From Bacillus alkalicellulosilyticus (GTDB lineage: Bacteria; Bacillota; Bacilli; Bacillales; Bacillaceae_F), in the NCBI RefSeq assembly GCF_002019795.1, contig NZ_KV917381.1, forward strand, positions 927,210 to 991,209: a DNA stretch of 64,000 bases, read 5' to 3'. Below the pieces are notes generated by a model. That model was not told the DNA's origin and made no database searches. It saw nothing but the letters and a program-made list of their open reading frames with translations. The position numbers and the translations under genes are program-made. Shown here piece by piece: positions 25,859 to 34,097 of this stretch (its first letter is position 1; every line of letters starts with the position of its first letter).

Positions 25859-27088
25859 ATGGGGGAATGTAGAAAAAAAGAAGCGATTGTTGTTATTGGA
25901 ACAAGAGAAAAAAATCACGAACTCCAAATCGTCAAAACTCTAGGTTTACCAATTATTCTATTGAATACGACTGTAGATCTTGAAGATGCACTAGAAGTTG
26001 AGTATCCAATTGAAATAAACCTAAATGATGAGGAAAGTGTGATTCAAAAACTGGAGGAACTATCTACTTTTTATGAACTGAAGTTGATTTTTACTTTGAA
26101 TGAATACCGGATAATTACTGCTGCGAAGATTAGCCAAGAATTAAATGTTCCATTTAATTTATCCTATCAGGCAGCAGTAAATTGTCGGCAGAAAAAAAAT
26201 ACAAGGAAAATATTAAATGAATTTGGGATTGGAAATGTAAAAATGAATCTAGTTCAAGAAGTGGGCCAGTTGCCTGATGTGTTGGAAAGTATTGTTTTTC
26301 CGGTGATAGTAAAACCTTCGAACGAGGCAGGGAGTCATCTTGTTCAAAAATGTCACACAGAAGAAGAACTTTATGAAGCTGTAAGAAAAATTAAGGAGCG
26401 TTCCACTAATTGGGTAGGTCAACAACTTGATGATGATATTTTAATCGAAGAATTTATTGTTGGTCCAGAATTTAGTGTAGAGTCATGTACCATTAATGGA
26501 GAAACACGTATCATTGCAATTACTGAAAAAATAGTAACGGATGATAACTTCTTTGTTGAAGTTGGACACGTAGTGCCAGCTCGCTTAGCAACAGAAGATG
26601 AATTACAAATAAGAAATATGATTCCTCTTGTATTACAAGCACTTGGCGTTACAGATGGTATTACACATACTGAAGTAAAAGTAACAACGGAAGGTCCTAA
26701 GGTTATTGAGGTTAATGCAAGACCAGGAGGAGACAGAATCCCTAATCTTGTACGTGCAGTAACCGGTTATGATTTATTTGAATTGGCTTTTCATATCTCC
26801 TGCGGCGGGTCTATCGATCATTTGCCTCGTCATGATATAGTAGCTCATTCAGCTGGTATTCAATTTATATTAGCTGAAAAGGAAGGACGTTTCCGTGTAA
26901 GTAAAGCGACTTTAGAAAGTTCAGAAGTAGAAGAATACCACCTTCAAGTAGATCCAGATGAGGAAGTATTTACTACGGATAGTAATTACAATCGGTTAGG
27001 TTACTTTATTTGCTATGGGGATGAACGTGAACACGCGGTTCAACGTTTAAAAAATGTTTATGAACAAAGCAATATCATGGTGTTTTAG
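25859..27088 (+). CDS. ATP-grasp carboxylate-amine ligase
   Basis: A 409-residue protein from the ATG at 25859 (AGGGGTGAGA upstream); an in-frame ATG at 25835 lies inside the previous gene. ATP-grasp features: FPVIVKPSNEAGSHLVQKCH at about residues 144-163 and VIEVNARPGGDRIPNL near 282, the Mg-binding segment. It resembles L-amino-acid ligases and biotin-carboxylase-like peptide-forming ligases. In this cluster it could join an amino acid to an arsinothricin-type amino acid, as in phosphinothricin peptides, or activate another carboxylate. Substrates are not readable from sequence. Confidence 0.85.
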   Translation: MGECRKKEAIVVIGTREKNHELQIVKTLGLPIILLNTTVDLEDALEVEYPIEINLNDEESVIQKLEELSTFYELKLIFTLNEYRIITAAKISQELNVPFNLSYQAAVNCRQKKNTRKILNEFGIGNVKMNLVQEVGQLPDVLESIVFPVIVKPSNEAGSHLVQKCHTEEELYEAVRKIKERSTNWVGQQLDDDILIEEFIVGPEFSVESCTINGETRIIAITEKIVTDDNFFVEVGHVVPARLATEDELQIRNMIPLVLQALGVTDGITHTEVKVTTEGPKVIEVNARPGGDRIPNLVRAVTGYDLFELAFHISCGGSIDHLPRHDIVAHSAGIQFILAEKEGRFRVSKATLESSEVEEYHLQVDPDEEVFTTDSNYNRLGYFICYGDEREHAVQRLKNVYEQSNIMVF

Positions 27089-27136
27089 GCATCCAAAAAT
27101 ATCTCCATTACTAGTTATTTAGAAAGGAGTTAGTCT

Positions 27137-28219
27137 ATGTATATTAAAGAAAGGCGACATAAAATGTCAGATTTAGTACTAAAGATGGCTTCTAAAAGTG
27201 GGAGTGATTTAACATTTAATCATTCGAGTGACTATTTAATGCAATTGGACCAACCTGTGGAGTATGCTGCCAATGATAAAGTATATATAGTTGGTTCTCC
27301 GAATAATGAATCGATTAGTCGGGTTACCAATACAGTTAAAGAGTCTGGTGAAGTATGGATACTACAAGAGTATGTTTCAAATTTAGAAAGTGAAGAAAGC
27401 TCAACTCAAAAATGTCATATTACGTACGGTGTTTATGATAATTTACTGTTACATTATGAAAACGTACAAAAAATGTTACGAGAAAGACCACTAACGGACA
27501 TGGAAAGTTATCACATGTTTCAAGAAAATATTAAACAGTACGAAGAAGAAAAATTACAACATTGGAATGAATACTTTGATCATATTATTCTTCATTATAC
27601 TTTGAATCAAATTGATAAGTATCAATATGATCAAGTATTAGAGCAATGTTTTAAAATGTTAAAAAAACATGGGAAGCTTGTAGTCAACCTTTTACTAGCT
27701 GATGAAGATTCGGATGGAATAAAAGTCAATAAAGCTAGTGAGGAGTTACGTACATTCCCTCTAGAAAAGGAAATAATGAATTATTTAATAAAGCAAGGGT
27801 TTCATGGAATGAAATTAGATAGAAAAGGAAGTTATCCTTATTTAGTTGTAGGTGGGGTAGAACTATGGCCGTTCACGGTTGAAGCTTCAAAAGGGAAGCA
27901 GGGGATTTGTTTAGAACAAGGACATGCTGTCATATACAAAGGTCCATTTTCAGAGGTGAAAGATGATGATGGACATGTATATTTGAGAGGAGAACGTATG
28001 GCTGTTTGTGCAAAAACATATGATTTATTGCGTAAAAGTCCGTACACAAATTCATTTATTTATTTGGCTTGTTATGAGGATATTCCAATAGAAGAAGCAC
28101 CATTATTTGATTGTAATACACCGTTAATACGACACCCTCATGTTACTAAAGGTAAAGAATCAATATTGAAAAAAGGACAAGAAGCAGAGTGCTCTACTAC
28201 TACAAGTGATTGTTGTTAA
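27137..28219 (+). CDS. Degenerate methyltransferase-like protein with ArsM-type C-terminal domain and CC tail
   Basis: A 360-residue protein with ATG behind AGAAAGGAG. The N-terminal half follows a class I methyltransferase outline (YFDHIILHYTLNQIDKYQYD, LKKHGKLVVNLLLADE), but the glycine-rich SAM motif I is replaced by VYIVGSPNNESI. The C-terminal part (about 270-335) has KGPFSEVKDDDGHVYLRGER then MAVCAKTYDLL, as in the arsenic-binding C-terminal region of some ArsM-family proteins. The chain ends SDCC. It may be a non-catalytic arsenic-binding partner or scaffold. The family assignment is from memory. Confidence 0.65.
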   Translation: MYIKERRHKMSDLVLKMASKSGSDLTFNHSSDYLMQLDQPVEYAANDKVYIVGSPNNESISRVTNTVKESGEVWILQEYVSNLESEESSTQKCHITYGVYDNLLLHYENVQKMLRERPLTDMESYHMFQENIKQYEEEKLQHWNEYFDHIILHYTLNQIDKYQYDQVLEQCFKMLKKHGKLVVNLLLADEDSDGIKVNKASEELRTFPLEKEIMNYLIKQGFHGMKLDRKGSYPYLVVGGVELWPFTVEASKGKQGICLEQGHAVIYKGPFSEVKDDDGHVYLRGERMAVCAKTYDLLRKSPYTNSFIYLACYEDIPIEEAPLFDCNTPLIRHPHVTKGKESILKKGQEAECSTTTSDCC

Positions 28220-28266
28220 TAGAATTAACATTATCAATATAAAATAACTTAAAGGGAGAGTTGAAT

Positions 28267-29091
28267 ATGAATGTAGAAGGAACTCAAGAATGTTGTATAA
28301 GTGAGCCGGTAAAACAAGAAACGAAGAAGGCTAATCCAATTATTAACGATTTTTATAGTGCTGTTGCAAGAGGTGAGGGACCATATTCAAATGATATAAA
28401 TAGATTTTCTCCATCAGGACCTACAGAAAAAATTATGGAATGGCTAAAAAAATATAATGTTCAAAGAGTGTTGGATATTGGTTGTGGAATGGGTACTACG
28501 TTATTACAAGCAGTTCAAGTCCATCAAGAAGGAAAACAATTTTATGGAGTCGACTTCAGCGATGATATGTTGAAAAAAGCTAAAGAAAGCAAACAAAACC
28601 TACCAGAAGATTTGATAGCAAAAGTTGGCTTTTTTAAAGGACAAGCTGAACAACTTCCTTTTATGGATGAGCAATTTGACTTTATTTATAGTGAATGTGT
28701 GTTCAACTTAGTATCTAATAAAGAGCAAGCGGTCCATGAAGTTAGTCGACTTTTAGCACCTGGAGGAATCTTTGTTTATACCGATTTTATTTCTTATGAA
28801 CAAGTACCTTCTTATATAAGTAGTGATGAGAAGTTAGTGTGTGGTTGTCGTACTGGTAGTACAACATTGAATGAGAACATAAAAACATTAGAATTGAATC
28901 ATTTAAATCAAATCGAAACATTTGATTTTACAGAAGATAATAACAAACGTTTTCAAGAGCTAATGGAAAAAAGTAAAACGATACGTGATGAGTATCATGA
29001 ATTGCAAGAACAGAACCAAGCTGCTGTTTCATTTTTAAATGAAAAGATGGGTTACTATTGCATCAAAGCTATTAAACAAGGCGAGGTGTAA
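28267..29091 (+). CDS. arsM: ArsM-like arsenic methyltransferase
   Basis: A 274-residue class I SAM methyltransferase. The ATG at 28267 is six bases after AAGGGAGAG. SAM motif I is VLDIGCGMGTT (residues 68-78). Candidate arsenic ligands are the vicinal Cys9-Cys10 near the N-terminus, Cys73, Cys144 (YSECVFNL) and Cys192/Cys194 (LVCGCRTG); ECVFNL and the late cysteine pair are in the places seen in ArsM relatives. In the arsinothricin pathway ArsM methylates hydroxyarsinothricin. It could alternatively be a plain arsenite methyltransferase for detoxification. Confidence 0.8.
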   Translation: MNVEGTQECCISEPVKQETKKANPIINDFYSAVARGEGPYSNDINRFSPSGPTEKIMEWLKKYNVQRVLDIGCGMGTTLLQAVQVHQEGKQFYGVDFSDDMLKKAKESKQNLPEDLIAKVGFFKGQAEQLPFMDEQFDFIYSECVFNLVSNKEQAVHEVSRLLAPGGIFVYTDFISYEQVPSYISSDEKLVCGCRTGSTTLNENIKTLELNHLNQIETFDFTEDNNKRFQELMEKSKTIRDEYHELQEQNQAAVSFLNEKMGYYCIKAIKQGEV

Positions 29092-29094
29092 TCT

Positions 29095-30261
29095 ATGAAA
29101 AGTACTAAAGCTATCTCTATTGGGACAAAGGTTAATACTAACAGAGATGGAACAGTATTTGGTCCGAAGAAGCTAACAGGAACCCTAGATTCTATGAGAA
29201 GTGGTGTAATAATGGGGCTGCTAACGGCTTTAGGAATTACCACCCTTTTCATAGCTACTGGATTGTTGGAATCAGATTCAGTATTAACATTTATAGGCCT
29301 GACCATTATTGCTTGGGTTGCTGTAGAGAACGGTGGCAATGATGTTTCACGTGGGATTGCACCTCTTGTTGCTGCGAAGGAAATATCTGTAAGAGGGGCG
29401 CTTGTTTTTGGCGCTATAGTAACCGCAGTAGGGGGTCTAGTAGCAATGTTTGTTGCAGTTAACATGTTAAAGCTATTTACCACTGGGTTGCTTAATACAA
29501 ACTATTCTATTACCACTCCTACCGTAATAGCTATTGCATTAGGTGCTGCATTGTGGATAGCTTTTGCGACAAAGTTTTCTTTGCCTGTGTCAACAACACA
29601 TTCTATTATAGGTTCAGTTGCTATCGTTGGATTACTCAGCTTTGGAGTGACTGGTGTGTTATGGGGAAGCTTAGCTCTTAAAGTTGTTTTACCTTTATTA
29701 TTCAGTCCTTTAATAGGGTGGGGGTTTGCCTGGATCCTAACTTCTCTCATTAACAATTTAAAATTTCGTCCTCAAGTAGAAAGATGGTCTACTTGGATAT
29801 TTAGTGGAAGTATTTGTTTTGTTAGAGCAGTAAATGATACCCCAAAAATCGTTGGTATTGCGGTGTTGGTTGCATTTGTAACATTAAACGATTTAGCTCT
29901 TAGTAACGTTTGGCCATACTTTCTATTTATTACAGTAGCCATGTCCGTTGGTAGTTATGTAAAGGGAATTTTGGTTACTGAAACGTTGGCGTACAAGGTT
30001 AGTAAAATGAATTCTAAAAGTAGTTTATCTACATCCATTAGTACATCAGTTTTAGTGATGATTTCTAGTGGATATGGATTGCCAGTCTCAACAACACACG
30101 TAGCAACCTCTTCAATAGTGGGTTCGGGTATGTACCAAGGAACAGAGAGTATTAATTGGTCAGTTGTCAAAAATATCGTATTATCATGGGTATGTACCTT
30201 ACCTGGGGCCGGGCTATTTGGTTTAATAGGGTTTTATGTAATTAAGTTATTTTTAAATTAA
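29095..30261 (+). CDS. PiT family inorganic phosphate permease
   Basis: A 388-residue membrane protein with both PiT signature repeats: VENGGNDVSRGIAPLVAA near residue 80 and VRAVNDTPKIVGIAVL near 244, with LPVSTTHSIIGS and LPVSTTHVATSSIVGSG in the helices that follow. PiT carriers import phosphate with H+ or a metal cation and often also arsenate. Four bases separate it from the arsM-like gene, so it belongs to the same operon. It could supply arsenate as substrate, keep phosphate entering under arsenate stress, or move the product. The choice is open. Confidence 0.88.
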   Translation: MKSTKAISIGTKVNTNRDGTVFGPKKLTGTLDSMRSGVIMGLLTALGITTLFIATGLLESDSVLTFIGLTIIAWVAVENGGNDVSRGIAPLVAAKEISVRGALVFGAIVTAVGGLVAMFVAVNMLKLFTTGLLNTNYSITTPTVIAIALGAALWIAFATKFSLPVSTTHSIIGSVAIVGLLSFGVTGVLWGSLALKVVLPLLFSPLIGWGFAWILTSLINNLKFRPQVERWSTWIFSGSICFVRAVNDTPKIVGIAVLVAFVTLNDLALSNVWPYFLFITVAMSVGSYVKGILVTETLAYKVSKMNSKSSLSTSISTSVLVMISSGYGLPVSTTHVATSSIVGSGMYQGTESINWSVVKNIVLSWVCTLPGAGLFGLIGFYVIKLFLN

Positions 30262-30317
30262 TTTAGGTGGTTACCGTATTAGATAATAAAAATCATTTAT
30301 GATTGGAGGTATAGGAA

Positions 30318-30950
30318 ATGGAAGCAAACAACTACTTTGATGATGTTGCTGAAAATTGGGATAGATTACGTACTAATTTTTTCTCGGAACAAGTACGGGA
30401 AAAAGCGATTGGATTAGCCTCTTTAAAAACAGGGCAACGTGTTGCTGATATTGGTGCCGGATCTGGATTTATCACAGAGGGGTTACTAGAAAAAGGTGCT
30501 CATGTAACTGTAGTAGAACCATCACTTCAAATGCTAAAGGTAATTCAATATAAATTTGATAAAACGTATGGAGAATACCTCAACTATGTCCAAGGGGATA
30601 TTGAAAATGTAGTTCTTCCTGAGGACCACTTTGATTTTGTTTTTGCTAATATGGTTTTACATCACACGGTCAATCCTATCCAAGCGATTAAAATAATGAC
30701 AAAGATTGTTAAGCCTGGGGGTAAGGTAATAATTACTGATTTAGATAAACACGACTATACATTCTTGAAGGAAGAACATCACGATCGATGGCTAGGTTTT
30801 GAGAGGCAAGATATAAAAGATTGGTATGAAGCTGCTTCGTTGGAAAATGTTACAATAGCATGTTTAGGAGAAAAATGTTCTGCACCATCCTCATGTGGTT
30901 CAGAATATGCAAATATTACTATGTTTATAGCCTCGGGTGAAAAAAAATAA
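30318..30950 (+). CDS. Class I methyltransferase with Cys-rich tail
   Basis: A 210-residue SAM methyltransferase, start ATG behind GATTGGAGG. Motif I is VADIGAGSGFIT (about residue 38-49); ANMVLHHTVNP and VKPGGKVIITDLD are the later motifs. The C-terminal segment has CLGEKCSAPSSCGSEYANIT, a cysteine-bearing tail similar to those of methyltransferases I remember near arsenic-resistance genes. It closes the cluster before a terminator. Likely substrate is an arsenical or thiol, but that is inference. Confidence 0.8.
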   Translation: MEANNYFDDVAENWDRLRTNFFSEQVREKAIGLASLKTGQRVADIGAGSGFITEGLLEKGAHVTVVEPSLQMLKVIQYKFDKTYGEYLNYVQGDIENVVLPEDHFDFVFANMVLHHTVNPIQAIKIMTKIVKPGGKVIITDLDKHDYTFLKEEHHDRWLGFERQDIKDWYEAASLENVTIACLGEKCSAPSSCGSEYANITMFIASGEKK

Positions 30951-30991
30951 AGGATTATTCATGTTATGGTTGAATGATATCGATAGAATTT

Positions 30992-31025
30992 AAACGGTTT
31001 GACACATTTGTCAGACCGTTTTCTA
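30992..31025 (+). terminator. Terminator of the organoarsenical-type cluster
   Basis: AAACGGTTTGACA/TGTCAGACCGTTT stem, tetraloop-size loop, then TTCT. It ends the run of co-directional genes that began at 22397. Confidence 0.85.
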
Positions 31026-31206
31026 GTTCACTTAAAAGGGTGTATACTTGGAAAACTCCACAATAGAAGTCATCGTTTGGTGCCGTTAAGCACTGGCATC
31101 ATTTATTGTTGCTTAAAATAGTACCCACAATGTTTTAACATTCTATGATTTTTATATTTTTTACCTTCAACAGGTCTGCTATGATATGGGTATCTATAAT
31201 TCGGGT

Positions 31207-31234
31207 ATTCGGGTGGTGCCAGGCACCACCCGAA
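31207..31234. repeat. REP-like palindrome, full copy (CCAGG centre)
   Basis: ATTCGGGTGGTGCCAGGCAC then CACCCGAA, upstream of the sensor kinase start. Reading through it gives the peptide VVPGTTR, which artificially lengthens the kinase frame. The remainder of 30951-31272 holds the terminator and presumably the kinase promoter. Confidence 0.9.
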
Positions 31235-31272
31235 AAAACGCCCGAAAACGCTTGAATCGGGAGGATGCGCAT

Positions 31273-32409
31273 TTGTTTAGTTATTGGGTTTGGCTTTTAT
31301 TGTTACTTTTAACTTGGTTGTTGGCGCTGTTGCAGGTTGAGGGCAGTTTATTTGCGATTCCGTTACGGATTATCTCAAGCGCTGTTTTTTTTGCTTTCTT
31401 TTTTTTAGCGCCGCTCTTTAAAAAGCAAAAGCCGTTGTTTCTGACCATGACGAGCATTTCGGCTGTATTTGCGGTAATCACCTTTTGGCCTCAACCGACG
31501 ATGACTCCTAATTTGTATGTACTGCTTGTCTTTTCTCTTATTGCGGCGATGGCAGTTTTCTATTTGATAGCTTGGGAGAGTGTAATTGTTGCTTTCATTT
31601 TACTTGCTGGGTTGCTTGTTCCGGCTTTCTTAGGTCTTCCTAGTATTTCTCCGTTATTTATTATCCTTTATACAGTTATTGTAGGCTCAGCTCTAATGAC
31701 TTTTCGAAAAACGAAATCAATTGAAGAGGAAAGTGAAGCTCGAGCTGAGGCGTTACTGAGTGAATATAAGAAGATGAAACGACAGCTTGTTGAGGATGAA
31801 CAACTTGCGAGGCAACAAGAACGGACAGAAATTGCCAGGGAAATACATGATTCGGTTGGTCATAAGCTAACAGCATTGCTTATGCAGCTCGAGGTTCTTC
31901 GTTTGGATCAACAGCAAATACCAGATGCTAAGCTCGTAGAATTAAAGCAATTGGCAAAGGAAAGTCTCGAGGAGACGCGGAGTGCGGTTAAAACATTGAG
32001 GCATGATGAAGTTGGAGGACTATCAGCAATCATTAGGCTAATAAGAAAGCTAGAGTCTGAGAGCTATATGCGAATCCAGTTTTCCATTAAACATGGGGCG
32101 CTGTCAGCTCCGCTTGGTAATGACCAGGCGATCGTGATTTATCGAGCAGTTCAAGAAGCCTTGACAAATGTCATGAGACATTCTGGTGGACGTGAGGTCG
32201 AAGTAGTCTTTGAAGCACCGGCTGGTGGTGTATTCCGATTTGAAGTCACCAATCCTCTTACATCAAAAGGAGACATAAAAGAAGGTTTTGGCTTATCTTC
32301 TATGAGGGAGCGCATGGAACAGGTCGGTGGCACACTTGAAATTCTCCAGTATGACGAACAGTTTATCGTGCGAGGAACAATACCGTTACAGGAAAGGTGG
32401 AAGAAATAA
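31273..32409 (+). CDS. LnrJ-like sensor histidine kinase
   Basis: A 378-residue NarL-partner kinase. Start TTG 31273 with GGGAGG upstream; upstream in-frame ATG codons lie before a REP palindrome and lack a ribosome site. Five or six N-terminal membrane helices (to about residue 150) are followed by a coiled coil, the HisKA_3 box EIAREIHDSVGHKLTALL and a HATPase domain (QEALTNVMRHSGG, GFGLSSMRERME). The arrangement kinase, regulator, ABC ATPase and two ABC-2 permeases is that of Bacillus subtilis lnrJK-lnrLMN (yfiJKLMN), which senses membrane-active polyenes such as linearmycin. Confidence 0.82.
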   Translation: MFSYWVWLLLLLLTWLLALLQVEGSLFAIPLRIISSAVFFAFFFLAPLFKKQKPLFLTMTSISAVFAVITFWPQPTMTPNLYVLLVFSLIAAMAVFYLIAWESVIVAFILLAGLLVPAFLGLPSISPLFIILYTVIVGSALMTFRKTKSIEEESEARAEALLSEYKKMKRQLVEDEQLARQQERTEIAREIHDSVGHKLTALLMQLEVLRLDQQQIPDAKLVELKQLAKESLEETRSAVKTLRHDEVGGLSAIIRLIRKLESESYMRIQFSIKHGALSAPLGNDQAIVIYRAVQEALTNVMRHSGGREVEVVFEAPAGGVFRFEVTNPLTSKGDIKEGFGLSSMRERMEQVGGTLEILQYDEQFIVRGTIPLQERWKK

Positions 32410-33044
32410 TGATTCGAATCTTGCTGGCAGAGGATCAGGGAATGGTTAGACAAGGCTTAAAAATGATGGTGGAGACAGCTGCAGACATGAAAGTGACAGG
32501 AGAAGCGAATAATGGAAAAGAAGCGGTAACTCTTTGTGAATCACACCAATTTGATGTCGTGGTGTTAGACATACGCATGCCTGTCATGGATGGACTCCAA
32601 GCAGCTCGAATCATTCGTTCTCGTTGGCCAGACCGAAAAGTGCTGATGCTGACAACCTTTAATGACGATGAGTACGCACTAGAAGCGTTAAAGATTGGTG
32701 CAAGTGGATATATGCTAAAGGATGCTGAGCCTGAAGAACTGATTAAGGCGATTCGAAGCTGTCTTTCAGGTGGACTTTCCTTACAGGACCAAGTGGCCGC
32801 AAAGGTGATGCCTCGCTTAATAAAGCAGCAACACACGCCAGAAGCTGTCGATTCTTCCCTTACACCAAGAGAATTGGACATTATTAAACGTATTGGCGAG
32901 GGTCGGAGTAACAAGGAAATAGCAGAGGAACTTGCACTTTCCGTCGGTACGGTGAAAAATCATATTAGCCTCATACTCGATAAGCTCGATTTAAGAGATC
33001 GTACGCAAATCGCTATTTATGCGATAAGACATAACGTAGTGTAG
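32409..33044 (+). CDS. LnrK-like NarL-family response regulator
   Basis: A 211-residue regulator starting at the ATG that overlaps the kinase stop by one base (TAATG). The receiver domain has phosphorylatable Asp54 in VVLDIRMP; the LuxR-type helix-turn-helix is at about 148-205 (LTPRELDIIKRIGEGRSNKE, VGTVKNHISLILDKL). Translational coupling with the kinase gene confirms the pair. It probably activates the ABC exporter genes behind it. Confidence 0.9.
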   Translation: MIRILLAEDQGMVRQGLKMMVETAADMKVTGEANNGKEAVTLCESHQFDVVVLDIRMPVMDGLQAARIIRSRWPDRKVLMLTTFNDDEYALEALKIGASGYMLKDAEPEELIKAIRSCLSGGLSLQDQVAAKVMPRLIKQQHTPEAVDSSLTPRELDIIKRIGEGRSNKEIAEELALSVGTVKNHISLILDKLDLRDRTQIAIYAIRHNVV

Positions 33045-33088
33045 AAAATAATGACTGAAGTCATGGATATACCAAAAAGTGATGACCG

Positions 33089-33114
33089 GAGACAGTGGGA
33101 GCGCTGTCTCTTTC
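33089..33114 (+). terminator. Hairpin between regulator and exporter genes
   Basis: GAGACAG/CTGTCTC stem followed by TTTCT. It could partly separate expression of the two-component genes from the transporter genes. Confidence 0.55.
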
Positions 33115-33154
33115 TATATATACTTTGAGTAGTTAGAAAAAGGAGGCATGAACC

Positions 33155-34087
33155 GTGCTTGAGACAGAGGGATTGAAAAAGGTATTTAAAGGGAAAACGG
33201 CTGTGGACGGGGTTAGTTTATATTTAGATAAAGGGGAATCTGTCGGGTTATTAGGGCCAAATGGGGCTGGGAAATCGACAACAATTTCCATGATTTCATC
33301 TCTTATAAAACCAACGTCTGGTGATGTAAAGATTAAAGGTCAAAGTATTCGAAAGGACCCGGGCATCATCCGCAGTGTGCTAGGGGTTGTTCCACAAGAG
33401 ATTGCCTTGTATGAAGAGCTTACAGCTTATGAGAATTTAAAATTCTTTGGGAAAATCTATGGGTTGAAGGGAAAACAACTCGAAGCAAAAATACAGGATG
33501 TGTTAGAGGTTGTCGGCTTGAAGGACCGACAAAAGGAAATTGTTAAGACGTATTCGGGGGGAATGCAGCGACGAATTAACATGGCTGCTGCCATGCTTCA
33601 TGAGCCGGAAATCCTCATAATGGATGAACCAACCGTTGGGATTGACCCACAATCTCGCACTCACATTCTCGATACCGTCCGTAATCTAAATCAGGAAAAG
33701 GGCTTAACGGTGTTGTATACGAGTCATTATATGGAGGAAGTGGAACGCCTCTGTGACCGGGTTTACATTATGGATCACGGTCAGGTTATCGCATCCGGTA
33801 CAAAGGATGAACTGAAAAGTATTTTATCTGGGGAAGAAACCATTTTAGTTGAACTTGACCGGCCTTATCCAGAGCTTGTTCTTGAATTACAATCGCACGA
33901 AGCGGTTCGGCAAGTTGTCGAAACAGAAAAAGGAATAAAGCTCATCGTGCCAAAGGGAACTCGCCTTCTTGGAAGTGTTTTTCAAGCGGCTGAGCGACAG
34001 CAAGCTCAGATTGTGAATGTCAATGTGCAAGTCCCTACGTTAGAAGATGTGTTTTTACATCTTACTGGCCGTAAGCTACGGGATTGA
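33155..34087 (+). CDS. LnrL-like ABC transporter ATP-binding protein
   Basis: A 310-residue ATPase of the drug-exporter (DrrA/CcmA-like) branch. Walker A GPNGAGKSTT at about 35-44, signature TYSGGMQRRIN at about 134, Walker B EILIMDEPTVGIDP, then a typical C-terminal extension of about 80 residues (RLLGSVFQAAERQQAQIVNV). The start is GTG behind AAAGGAGG. It powers export by the two permeases encoded next. Confidence 0.9.
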   Translation: MLETEGLKKVFKGKTAVDGVSLYLDKGESVGLLGPNGAGKSTTISMISSLIKPTSGDVKIKGQSIRKDPGIIRSVLGVVPQEIALYEELTAYENLKFFGKIYGLKGKQLEAKIQDVLEVVGLKDRQKEIVKTYSGGMQRRINMAAAMLHEPEILIMDEPTVGIDPQSRTHILDTVRNLNQEKGLTVLYTSHYMEEVERLCDRVYIMDHGQVIASGTKDELKSILSGEETILVELDRPYPELVLELQSHEAVRQVVETEKGIKLIVPKGTRLLGSVFQAAERQQAQIVNVNVQVPTLEDVFLHLTGRKLRD

Positions 34088-34097
34088 GGTGAGTGTG

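Noticed and set aside
31186-31272. Longer sensor kinase frame starting before the REP palindrome.
   Set aside because: The extra residues (including VVPGTTR) come from translating the palindrome; GGGAGG supports TTG at 31273.
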